In this document: positions 1 to 13,389 of the stretch, one piece after another
Numbering within the stretch: the stretch's first letter is position 1
Layout: each line of letters begins with the position of its first letter
Origin: Ampullaceana balthica
Taxonomy: Eukaryota; Mollusca; Gastropoda; Lymnaeidae
Length of the DNA: 64,000 nt
Assembly: GCA_944989445.1 (NCBI GenBank)
Contig: CALYLW010000133.1
Location: forward strand, 669,001 to 733,000
Direction of reading: 5' to 3'
Made by a program: the position numbers and the translations under genes
Notes under the pieces: model-generated
Told to the model about the DNA's origin: nothing
Seen by the model: the letters and a program-made list of their open reading frames with translations, nothing else
Database searches by the model: none

Positions 1-3000
1 CGGGGGCGGCGAACTTGGCTTCTGACCCGGGCGGCACATACCCACGCAACGCCACTGGGCATTCAAAAGTTTAATTGGTATTAGTTGCATTAACAATTGT
101 GTTTACACATTCAATTATTAGCATTATTATTATTGTTATTATTACTGAATTTGAGAATTTTAAATTTGTATATGAGATGGGGTAAATACCTGAAAGAGGT
201 GGCTATATATAACTTTTAAGTAGAACAATTTGTTTGCATCAAAGGGTTGTATTTTAGGGTTAAGTCTAATGACGAGTGTTGATTTGAAACGAAATAATTC
301 CACCAGAATTCCTAAAGCACAGTATAAAGTCTTATATTGTATTTCCTTTACCATTTTTCATCAAGTGTCCTAAATATGGTTCATTAAGTGTGGCTTTCTA
401 CTGTAATTAAAACATTGTTAGGGAAATTACGTCTAAAAAAGCACGTTTTAGTTTCTGTAAAATCGTTTTGTTTTTATAAATAAGGAATTTAATTTTTCTA
501 CAACAACAGCAAAATTTTAATCTCTCATTATTCTTTTTAAAGGACGATTTTGTTTTTCTTTTATTTCCTGTTTCCAAGATTTACAGCAACCATTAAACGA
601 AACCAGAGACCGGCTAAAAAGGTGGTTGGCAATCGGTAGACCAGATGTTTCCAAAAGGCTTACAGTATGAGAATTCCTACACTATGCCCCAGATTCGGTC
701 GTGTAAATCAGGTCAAGTATCCTCCGCTTCTTCTCCTTTTAGTCCGTGAGGATTTATATGTGTAGAATATCACTAATAGCAATATCCGTTTAAGTCAGGA
801 AATCGGAATTCGCTCTAGGAACATCTTTAGTAATTATCGAGGTAGGTATATTAGACTTTAAGCAGGTTAAATTATTATGTTTTATTTTTTTCCCGATTGA
901 TTTCTAGAGGATTTTTAAAAATAAATTGTTAGAAATGCAAGTTTGTTTTGTACAAGAAAATTAATTTTCATTAACAGTGAAATTCTTTGAAAATAAACCA
1001 CTTGTATGAAGTAAAATTCTACAAGATAATTGTAATAAAATGTTTTTTTTAATCATTTTTTTTACACTGAACCAAAACTTAACTAATCAGGAAAGCAAGT
1101 ACACTAGCAACATTTCAAATCCCCAATGAAAATTACTAGACATACACGATTGATAAACGAAGGACGTACTTTTCTTCAGTATAGAAGGTAAGTCTGTAAA
1201 ATACATCAGATCACAAAAATGGAAAAACAATTATTAAATTGAATTTTAAATAATTTCAAGGATTAAAAAAAGAGAGTAGTGTAAAGTTCTAAATTATTAA
1301 GTGTTGCAAGTGATCCATTTTCTTTAACTTGAACATTTGAAGATTTAAAAACATATTGAAAAACACACGAGTCACACATGTGCAATAGAAACCTGAAGGT
1401 GTTTTTAAAGAACATTTAATTTAGGTGTTGTGCATATAGAGAGTGTGTCACATTTACCCTAATAAGAATAGAACAAATTGTATTTCCTTCTCTGCTTTAC
1501 ATCCCTAGCTCTATTTAACTGGTTTATGAATGTGTATTGAATAGTGTACTATAGCCTAGATATTGTAGTAGTGTACATGTATGGGATTTCACCGGCACTT
1601 AGGCCTTTAGTATTTCCATTGAGTAATTTTCAAGGTTGGTGTTCATTTGTCGCTTAAAATTATTCTAGTGTAATGGTTATTTTAGTTAATCTGCTCAATT
1701 AGAACATTAAGATTTCTAATGAAAATTTTTTGATGGTTTCCCAAATTTTATGAAGACATTTTGATATCTATTTATTCTACCTGAAAAAGGAAATAGTTTT
1801 TGGCTTTCCAATCCAATCAATCCTGGGTGTCAAGTTTCGCTACCAAAAATTTGCACACATGCCCATGCTTTGCATTTATAATCTATATACAGCGTATATA
1901 GTTTAAATATACGTGTATAATATTAATGCATACTTATAGAGATACGTTACTATTTAATATTATTTCTGAAAAAAGTGCTCTGTTTTCTTTTGTGTTATTA
2001 ATTTTTAATTATTTTTTAATGCCACTATAAATAACTAAACTATATTTTTTTTGTTATAAGAATAAACATGCATAAATGTAATGACATAAATATATACTCA
2101 TATTAAAAGAGAAATACAATTAATACATGAACTTAAAAAGCCAATCTAACAAACATTATTCAAAACTTGCAGATTTATTGTTTTACTAAGGAATAACCTT
2201 TCAGAAGAATGGTAATTTTCATTAATTTAAAGACATCCTCATTTGAAAGTGTTGATTTTTGTATCGATTTCATTTTTTTTTCCTTCAAATTTTATATTTT
2301 AAGAACAGTAGAAAATGCGTTAATACCATAAATAAGAAACGTGTTCTGTATAAGCGTTATTTCTTTTACAAGTAAAGCAAATTTTAAGATACAAATTGTA
2401 GTATCAAAATTTGTAACATTGACTTTGCACTATTTAAAAATAAAAAATTCAAACAGTATAAACTAATTGTAAAATACGTATGTTTTTTAAATAGTATATT
2501 ATAATAATACTGCATGCAGTTAAAATAAAACGTTAGCTAAATTATAACTTACCTTTCTTTTGATCTTGAAAAGTATGTCATAGTCACATATCCTAGTTCA
2601 TATACATATACATGGCTTATCCAAAAAATCAGGAAACAATTAAGACTCTAGTGTACCACTTAAGTCATATTTTGATTGTATGACTTTGTAGCATGACTAG
2701 CCTACACATTAATAAAAAAACTAAACGTCAAACAATTTTTACATTAGTCACATATGAATGTTTGTGTCCACCTTATGGCTCTGAAAATGTTCACTAAACT
2801 TAATCATCAGCACTTGACAAACCAACTAAAGTTGCTATAGTAGGAGAAAAAGAAGAGAAGGGAGGGGGGAAAAAGAACCTAAGTAAAAAAAATACTTTCG
2901 GTTTCGGTTCTTAAGTTCCGTTAATGCACAGCGAAGCAAGGTAGGATATTCGCGGGCAAGGCTAGGGAAGCGAAATGCAGACACAAATAATCGCCGGACT

Positions 3001-3060
3001 GTTGGAAAGTTGAGAAACGAACACGTTGTCATTGTAATATGTACTTAGCTGCTGGTTTTG
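1..3060. other. Upstream intergenic region
   Basis: AT-rich sequence with no supportable gene. The first 60 bases are GC-richer and look like the end of an unidentified repeat. 600-720 is slightly GC-richer but unassigned. Otherwise nothing is seen before the promoter region of gene A. Confidence 0.6.
2895..2906. promoter_or_regulatory. IRF-like element upstream of gene A
   Basis: Read on the minus strand the site is CGAAACCGAAAG, which fits the GAAANNGAAA core of interferon regulatory factor sites. It lies about 215 bases upstream of the gene A start codon. Function is inferred from the motif alone. Confidence 0.25.
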
Positions 3061-3065
3061 TGTAG

Positions 3066-3077
3066 TTTATATATATG
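3066..3077 (+). promoter_or_regulatory. TATA-like box before gene A
   Basis: TTTATATATATG lies about 45-55 bases before the start codon. The region is AT-rich, so chance occurrence is quite possible. Confidence 0.25.
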
Positions 3078-3120
3078 AAAAGAAAGAGAAAAATTCATCC
3101 GTATATTTCCAGATATCATC

Positions 3121-3220
3121 ATGCATTTTCTGAAACACAAATCAAACATAACAAAGTACTGGAAGCCGTTGGTGGTGATCTGTCTAAATATCCTTCAATA
3201 CAACACTATCCAAGGTGAAG
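3121..3220 (+). CDS. Gene A coding exon 1: signal peptide
   Basis: ATG at 3121 opens a 33-codon exon ending in a GTAAGA donor, phase 1. Residues run from a basic N-terminus (MHFLKHK) to a moderate hydrophobic core ([10 protein letters not shown]) and then polar residues, as in a signal peptide. A TATA-like box lies about 50 bases upstream. The short upstream AG at 3111 could also be an acceptor for a 5' UTR intron. Confidence 0.7.
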
Positions 3221-6200
3221 GTAAGAGTGTTTTATTTATCTACTGATTTTTTAAAATTATACTTTTTTTTAAAAATACTTTTTTAAAAGTTTATTTTATA
3301 AGATTTGGGTCGTTTAAACTGGCCCATCAGGGATGACAAGTTATCACTTTCAGCGATTTTTTATTAGCTTAAAATTGTGGTAATTTTACAGTCTCACATT
3401 TTGCGGCAGCAGCAACATCCAAATGTGTAGAGAGTTTAAAATTACTTTTTTAAAACGTAAAGTGATTGTCAGGCAGCAAAATTATAAACATACATGAAAT
3501 ATAGAATGAGCTTATTATTTATCTTTTTGATTAAAACAAATTCTAAATTCTAAGTTATATTTATATATGTTAACGTGTTATTAAAATATGACAGTGAAGA
3601 GGGAACAACTTATATGGCCACCTTCAATAAAAGTCTAAATGGACATCGTTGTATTAATTAGATATATGTTAATTTAAACATAGTTTTATTGGAATTCTTT
3701 TAAAAGTATACTTTTTTCTGAGGATCAGCTTTCCCCAAAAAAGTAAAATATTGCACTCCTCTGTTTTTCTTAAAATATATGGCAATATGTATTTGGATAT
3801 TTACTATAATACAAATGTTAGAAAATTACACACCACATTAAAAAAAATTAAGAAACAAAAACACACGTTTTGTAACACAAAAATAGCTCAGTTGTATATA
3901 TTTATTTATCGTGTTTTCAATTTCAAAATTATTATTCTTATTATTTTTTAAATTTAATTTTCTGAAACAAAGCGTACAATTAACATTTGTAATTATAATT
4001 TCACAACGAACACGTTTTATTAACGTGTGATGTATCTACGAATTGCTTTTGGACGATTGTCAAAATGAGTGCCATCTTCCAAGTAGGTGACAACGAAAAG
4101 AAGGGAAAAAATTGTCTTTCTATGATTTGTAGTAAATTTAAGCAAAAAGCTTATAGTGTATAGCTTTATTTTAAAAAAAAATCCGTGCTTCATTAAACGC
4201 GTCAATTTCATGTCTAAGATTGTCAGAATAAAAGTGAGGTTTTTTGACAATTTTCGAAGGGAGGCAAAGCAAGATTTTTTAAAATTATTTTTAATGACAA
4301 CAGCTTTCTATTGACGTACTGTAAATACTAGTGGAGATCTTTTTCAGAACAAAAAGGATTAAATTCAAAGCCATTAATTGAAACAGATTTACATTATATC
4401 GTTAGAAAACATATTAAAAAAATAACCTTCTTCAAGAATATAGATGCTAAATTTAATAAAAGTGCCCAAAAGATAAGAAAAAAATATTCTGTAAGATAAA
4501 TCCGACTTCATATAAAAATTGTATTTTTAAATATATATTGTTGTGTCTTAGATCACTAGTTTTAATAACTTTTCTAAAGATCGTCATATGTCAACTTTGC
4601 AGAGTTATATTTTTTTCTGAATTTTGGAAGCATGTAAACTGAGTCTCTAATATATATATATATACCCATTATTATATGATAATCTCTTGATAAGTAAGTG
4701 GTGAAAACATCAAGAGTTGTATAACACAAAACAAATAGAGCCGAACGTATTGCTTTAATGGAGAATGGGGAGAAAAAGTTGAATAATACTGTGCACAGGT
4801 TGCTAGATATCAAATAATAATTTATACGAAATATATATATCATTCCATTACAATTTGGAAAGAAATAAACGTTCTTGAGAATTTTAAGTTGCATTTAAAA
4901 AATAAAATAAAAATAAGCACACCAATTTAATACTAAAATCAACACATTAGAGAACCGTAGAGAAAACGATACAATTATGTTTAGTTTTTTGATATAGTAT
5001 GTCTGATGAAATAAATATTATTTTAATACTTATGTAAGTAATGTATGCTAATTGTACTGATGAAGGCATTAGCCGAATCGTTTACAGTTGTGTTAGTTAA
5101 ATAATAGATCTTAAATTTATTGTTTTCATTACACAATTTGTTTGTGTAATTTGTATTTAACTTCCATTAGAGATGAGGGGCGTTTTGACACCAACGGTTT
5201 AACATCCGGTGTGACACAACATAAATGTACTTCATTGTTTTTAACTACGGTTAATTTTATTTATTTTCTTGATGACTTTTAATTTTGTCTCTTATCAGGA
5301 AAATATCTGGTATTTTTGGCTAACGGCGAAGAACGCTCAAGGCCATTGGTTTCAGAAAAAAACACATCACTAAATTTGACGTGTCACATGCCTAACTCCA
5401 TGGTTCAGATACAAAATGACAAGGGTCAGCTATTAAAAGCCAGTGTTGGTGTCGTATCAGTTGTTATATATTCAATAAACTGTCAAGATGCTGGAACTTA
5501 CATCTGTGTTGCAACGGGACAAAAAGAACTGCACTTCTTACTATATATTAATGGATGTAAGCTCAATGAATATGTGTATGCAATATTTTCCCATCACCAT
5601 GAATATGAACATGAAGAAAACAGTTAAATTAGTCTTATTTGAACTATAATATCCTTAATTATAAAAAACTGGTGCATATAAATATAAACTAGAGTGTTTA
5701 ATCGAGTAATAAGAACATGATACATTTGTTTAAAACATTAATATCACTTACATTAATTTGATACAGGATTGAGCGGATTTTAATTTCATACATGATTTTT
5801 ACATTTTCAAATATTAAATTAGACATTTAATTTTAGTTTATGACACCTGAATATATTTGAATTATAAATTAAGATATAGTAAACATGTAACTTTGCAAAC
5901 TCAAATATGGTATTCAAAAACTAATATTATAGCTTTTTCCGTATAGGTGATCCAGTTTTATGTGACTACAAACAAAATGAAACAATCATAACAGCTAATA
6001 TCAGTACAGATGCCAATTTTGCCATATGTTTTTTAATAAAAAAAGAGAATCCAAAAAAGTTAGTCATGCAATACGGAAGCAAATGGATCAGACATGACTC
6101 AAATGACGAAAAAATAAAATTTGACGTCATACAAAATACAACAAATTCGTTGTACAAGATTCTCAACATCACCATTAGAAATATCAGGGTACATGACTAC

Positions 6201-6907
6201 GGAGAAGTTGACATAGCTTTACCAGTAACGGAATCTCAAGTTTTTAAGTTTAGGATATATGTGTCTAAGGAAGGTGTGTAACTTGTATGTAAACATATAT
6301 AACTAATGGATTGGCCGTTAAGATCAGAGCCATTTTCAAAAACATAAAATGTATATATATAATATATGTGTAGAAAAAAATTATTGTTTCAATTGTAGTA
6401 TAAATTATAAACAAGTTATTTATTTTCAGACTCAAATAAAAAAAAGTATATAAACGCTGTTAGCAGACACACTATTGTTTACATATCTTTCTATCTGCAG
6501 GAAAGAGAAAAGTTCAATTTGACAGAATGTCAAATATGACATATGATTTAATATGCATATCATACAACTATCCAAAGACAGTTTCAATAAGGAAAAAAAT
6601 GCTGAATCAAACATATCAATCAACAATTGAAAATAATTCGTTAAAACCATATTTTAAAAACACTTATTCACAACAAACGTTTTCCTGCTCTGACATCGGA
6701 ACATATGAATGTGTTGTGACTGATATGCAAGGAAAAACACGGATATATGAATACATTTTATTGTCTTCAAGTTGTTCAGGTACACTAAAATGTTATACAT
6801 AATATTTTAAAATCAATATATTTTAAGACGTATGCATGTATTTTATTTTTAATTTTTAAACGTATCAATTTTCGAAATTATATTTCGTATCCAGACACAA
6901 ACACGCT

Positions 6908-6996
<89 letters not shown>

Positions 6997-9726
6997 ATAA
7001 TATATATTTATTTATTTACACCGATTTTTAATTCAATATATATTTTGGTTTCGAGTTTTGGTGCCACCATTGATATAATTTACCTGTAATAAAAAGTTAT
7101 TATTTAGATTATATAAGCATATCAAAGTCATACAACACTTTTTTTTTATTTTACAAGATATCTTCAAATTATGTGAATGGCAACCTAAGTCTGTTATGAT
7201 CAAATCATACGTTGGCGGTACAGTTAATTTTACGGTGTGTGTGTTTAATACATTTGAACATTTTCCTCTTGGTAACATAACACAAATTCCTAAGAACTCA
7301 TTTAACTACACAATTCATACAACTGGAGTTTACACAAACATTTTGCTGTCAATATCAAAAATTAAAGAAGCAAGTTTCAGGAATTACAAAATACACATTG
7401 GAGAATCCATTGACGTTAATATTGTAAAGAGTGGTAAGACATTTTTTTGTTCATTTTCCTTTCACCAAATTATCCTTTTTTTCTCAATTTTTATATACTG
7501 CTCATCATAACGAAATAATTGACTGGTTCGATATTTTCTATTTTTAGCTAAATGAATGTACCTGATATTTGCATTTTTTTTCTCTTAAAATAAATCAAGA
7601 GTGTATGCCACATAATTAATAAAAAATGTTTTCTGTTAGCAGAAACATAATCCGAAGTCGCACATGCCCAAGTTAAACTAACTCTTTTTTTTTCTTCAGA
7701 TGGAATGGAATTTTGTAAAAACAAAACAGACGACGTCATTTATATCAAGCCGAATGAACGTGCTATTTTCATTGTGTGTATAAAAACGAACGAAGCACTA
7801 AGCAATACAATATTAATAAATAATAATCAAATTTCAACAAATGGAACTAAAAATCAATATAGTGTTATTGAAGAATATATTAACGAGGAAGAAAAATCAA
7901 TCAAAATTGAAATACTCAACTTTACAACCTTATCAACCCCGAAGTACAAAGTTCAGATTTTTTCAACGTCTGGATCATCACTTTCTTACACAGTTGTATT
8001 TAATATTACAGGTAAGAGAATTTTCAAACTTCCCTGTGGCCTTGCTTAATGTTAATAATTGGTCGTTTTTACATTGTTAATATTTATATTAAAAAGTAAT
8101 ATGTATAACGAGTACTCAACAACTTCCCAAAGATGTATGGCAATCTGATGAATAAAATAACTTGTGCATAGCTTCTTTTTTTTTAAACTGCCTCCGGGAA
8201 TGAACGTTGCCTGGTGTAAATTTTAAATCCCCTCAAAATGTCAACCTAAACGTTACCGGGAAAAAGCAACATAATTTACGATTCCGGCACCAAACATTAG
8301 GAGTTAACGCCCTATCGAATTTCAATAGCATAGTTGTAATCATCTGTACATAGCCACATGACAATTTTTAATTGTAATTTACTACATTGTCGCTCTGTAG
8401 ACAACAGTCTCCACGAGGACGTATTTAAAAATACAACCACACACACACACATGAATGAATATATATATATATATATATATAGATTTATGATTTTAAAAAA
8501 AAATAATGCAGAAATGTGTATGTGAGTAAAAAAACATAAAAATAAAAGCAACAAATTTTATGGCAATCGGATAAATAAAATAATGTATATAAATCTTATG
8601 TTATATTTCTTTGACCCATTGGTGCGAGATTTAAAGTTAGTATTATATTTTGATTTTTGAATATTTTAATTTTGATCATGAGTACTACATTTTTGTGTAT
8701 ATTTAACAGCCAATGTGTGAAATCAGGCATTCTAAAGAATGTCTAGGCAATGTATAATTAATGAAATTTGTAAAACTTTTGCATACTTTGCCTAGGCATT
8801 CTATAGAATGGTGGATTTCGTTTAGGCAAAGTGTAAATGAGCACAACAAAAGACTTTATTGATAATTATGTCTTTAAAGGGACAGTGAAGAAATACAAAA
8901 CAAGGACATAATGTCCGCTCTGTATAATCTTTTCGAGGTCTTCCTCTGATTCCATATCTTGTAAAACATCGTAAGGTAGGGACGACGTTGTGACGCCTAC
9001 TTTGACTCTGCAGCCAAAGAGAGCTTCTTATGGTTATCGTTTAATCCCATAATGAAAAACTGTTCTTCTTGAGTTGGATGAACAGTTACCCCTCACTCCA
9101 GCGGTTAGTTATTTTATCTTGCATCCAAGCACACATCATATGTTCGATGTCCTGGTTAGCTCTTTCGACGCTCCCGTGGCTTTGTATGTGGCGCGGCTAA
9201 CCATGAACGATCTTCAATGTGGGTGATTCCTGTACTAGCACTTCATTCTTTTCCGACATGGTCACACAGCAATCCAAGTGGAAACGTTATGGGAGAACGT
9301 CTGTGGAATCAAAGCCGGGTGATAGAAACGGACGTCGTGAGAAGAATTTTGGCAATATTGTCTGTGATTTAGTAGTGGAACCTCGTACCAGCTAAACGAT
9401 GTCTTACAATAACTTTCAACAATCACAGGCTTCGATCGCCATCATCAAACAACGACCAAAGCGCCACCACCAACATCAGGGGCTGGAAAATTGGGGGGGG
9501 GTAGGCCAATTACATACTTTTCCGGACGACATCTAGGCATTCTATAGAATGCCTAGGCAATGCATGAAAAAGCAATCATTTCATACGTTGCCTGAAACCA
9601 TCAGGCATTCTATACAATGCCTAGTCATTCTATAGAATTCCTGAATTTAACACTTTGTCTTTAACATATACATATTACATATATTACATATATGCTTACA
9701 CACACGTATATATATATATATATATG

Positions 9727-9785
<59 letters not shown>

Positions 9786-11983
9786 TTTTAAAGTATGAAC
9801 TTGGAGAATATTACGTGGTATTATGATACGGGCTCTCTGAAGAATTAAATTTCATTACTAATTATAAATATGTATTTTTATATGTTCATTATTTATCTAA
9901 GCATCAAATTTCAATTGAATGTTACAGAAACTTTTCTAGAACTTTGCAAGGGTAACCATGACAACGAAACTGTTGCTGTGAGATTACACTCTCCTGCTGT
10001 CGTGCATTTGTGTATTTCATCAAACGTTGGACTTGGAGAGTATATCAGTATTGATAAATCTACTTATCAAATATACGGTTCAAACAGATCCAGTAATTAT
10101 TGTGTCAGTGCGGACGTCATAAATAAGGAACGGCCTTTCGATTATTACATACAGATCTACATACGTAACGTAACTGAGGCAGACATAGGACCTCACGAAA
10201 TAATAATCAAGCCAACAAGATCTAACTTTGGGTTATTTAGATTCTGTTTACAACTTAACACACGTAAGTCGTTACATGAACCTTAGTTTCATTCGTGTCG
10301 CTCCTGAAATAATATTTACAGTAAATGCTATTAAACAACTAGAATCTTTTCAATAACTGCTCACTAATTTTCCATATGTATAATGCTTTTTTTGTGTGTT
10401 AAAAATTAAATGTAACATTTAATTTTTATACGTATTCATTTTTACCCTTATTTTGTTGGAAATTATTTGTATAGATGTTAGGAAAGGTACGTTATTAAAA
10501 TATTTTTTAATGTACTTTTACCATTCAATTTGTTTTCAAAATACTCAAGTGTTCTTCTAAACATACACAGACACATATTTTATTTTTAAAATGTGTATTG
10601 AGATCGCATACTCTTACTAGACATTTATATTTAATATTGGAAACAATGTGTCGCAATGTCAACATACAATGACAAAAAAAGATATTGTAGTGTATCAATA
10701 GTATTAACGACACATGGCATTATTTTAAGTAAAGATCTTGGAAAATCAAGAATTGCTGTTTTTAACATATACTTAGATAACAGCTGCTCAGTTTTAAACA
10801 AGGAATAATTAATATAGTGGAAATAATGACTGGTCGAGTGGAGTTAGAAACGAGAAACTGATTTCGTAGAGATAAGACAGAATACGAAATGCATTAGGAA
10901 CTATTAACCAGACTGTAAAAAGACCGACTCAGTAATAGAACATGATAAACAACTAAAGAAATTACTACTTGTACGACGTTGTATTTTTTCTTCTAAATTT
11001 ACATGTACATGTGAAAAAAGCACAAGTTGTGAACTAAGCCCTTTAACATAAAACATACGGCTTTATCTTATCTTATCTTATCTGTTTCAGACGCTCCTTC
11101 TATACAGAAGATTATTGCGTCCTACGCTTACTATGGTTTGTGCTTAGTACTGCATTCTTATTAGAGTATTAAATGTTGATAAAGTGTTGGCTTTCCTGGT
11201 TTCTTCAGGCAACCCATTCCACACCCGAATTCCGGACGGGAAGAACGAAAATTTGTATGAGTTTGTTCTTGCATACGGATTAAGAAAGGTGTTTTTATCC
11301 TTATGTCTATCTGAGGGTTGTATTAAGTTATCTTTGTGTTGTATTTCTAAATTAGAGTTAATTGCTTTATGTATGATTACTACTTTACTCTTGGTTCTTC
11401 TGTCCTATAGTGTTTCAAGGTTTAATGATTTAACTAATTGTTTTATTCTAGTCAGTTTTGAATATTCTCCAGTAATGAATCTGACAGCTCTTTTTTGGAT
11501 TTGTTCTAGTTTATCAATGCTTTCTTTGGTGGATGGGATCCCATACAGAAGAAGCATATTCTAGTACATGTCTCACCAAAGTGAGATAGCATTTTAGTTT
11601 TATATCTTTATTACATTTGTAAAGGTTTCTTTTTATAAAGCCTAAGGTTTTGTTTGATTTTCTTTAATAACTTTATTGACATGGGGATTCCATGATAATT
11701 TCTGATTTATTATGACTCCTAAGTATTTTGCATCTTTAGTTTGTGTTAGTTCCTCTCGATGAATGAAATATTTTGAATTTATTTGTTTCTTTTCTTTGTT
11801 ACTCTTAACATTTGACACTTTTCTGGGTGGAAACTCATACTCCAGTTAGTTTCCCATTTTATCAATTCATCTAGGTCTTTTTGTAAAATGTTGCGATATT
11901 GTTCTGATTTAATTGTTCTATAGATTATACAATAATCAGCAACTAACCTAACTTTCGTTCCTATTGATATTGTTGGGTAAATA

Positions 11984-12062
<79 letters not shown>

Positions 12063-13345
12063 AGTAAGGGACCTTGCACAGTTCCTTGGGGAACTACTGA
12101 ATTGACCTTTATTGGTGCAGATTTAGATCCATTAATTATTACAGTTTGCTCCCTGCCCAAAAGGAAGTATTCGATCCAGTGATGTAAGGAACCTGAGATT
12201 CCAAAGTAGTTAAGTTTTTTAAGAAAACTAAGGTGTTGAACTTTGTCAAATGTTTTTGAGAAGTCTAGTAATATTGTATCTATTTGATCATTTTTGTCTA
12301 AGCCTTTTAAAAGTTCATCTATTAAACCTATTAATTGTGTTTAACATGATCTGTTTTTTTTCTTAAACCGTGTTGATGTGGGCACAGGGCACTATATTTG
12401 TCAAGGTGGTTAACTATTCTACTATATATTTTGTGTTCTAGTAATTTATAGGTGATACTAGTAAGTAATTCAGGCCTGTTATTACCAGGGTCTGATTTAT
12501 CCCCTTTCTTAAAGAGTAAAGTTACGTTAGCTAATTTCCAATCCTGGGGCACTTTACCCTAGTTTAGAGAGGCTTGAAAGAGAACTACAAGGATTGGGGA
12601 CAGTTCATTGCTTAGTTCTTTTAATAACCTTGCAGGCAAATCATCTGGGCAAGTAGCTTTGTTTATTTTTAAATTTTTTAGGAGTGAATGTATACCAATC
12701 TCATCTACAGTTATGCTACCTATTTCCTCCATTTTAAAGGTAATTACATTAAATGTTAACATTTGTAAATTTAATGTACATCAAATAATTAAATTATAGA
12801 CTAATATAATAAAAACATAATACAAAAATCAAATATATTACCCCGTTCTATAATTTAATGAAAGCGATTTACCGAATTTATATTTTTAACTTATAAAATG
12901 TAATGTAACCCTGTAAGGTAAAATATGTTTGTAACCTTTGCTTTAACTTCAAACGGGAATTTTAAAATTTGGGAAATTTGGCAAAGTTTGAAATTTTCTT
13001 TCATGACCCATTACTAGATGTTCAGCTTTAAACCTATACAACGCCATTTGAAGTTTATTTGCTTGAATACTACAGCGCATGCATTAAACTTATCCTTATA
13101 TGACATATATTTTGCCTAAGAGTTCTAAACAACTTCCTGGTGTGTTATTAGAGAATATGCACGAGTTCATTTACTAATCACCCATCTCACTCTTAAAATA
13201 TTGTGTTGCATTTTATGAAGTTCGCCAATAATTGCATTTTCTTTTTTCTAATTCTTCATGATATGCATATGGAGTGGTATCCCGTTTACTACAAGGTGTT
13301 CCGTACGAGATGGAATATTTTACACTTCCGCATCATCTCCGTACA

Positions 13346-13389
<44 letters not shown>

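Noticed and set aside
4574..4894. 106-codon minus-strand frame in gene A intron 1
   Set aside because: No conserved motif, AT-driven composition, no splice or regulatory context.
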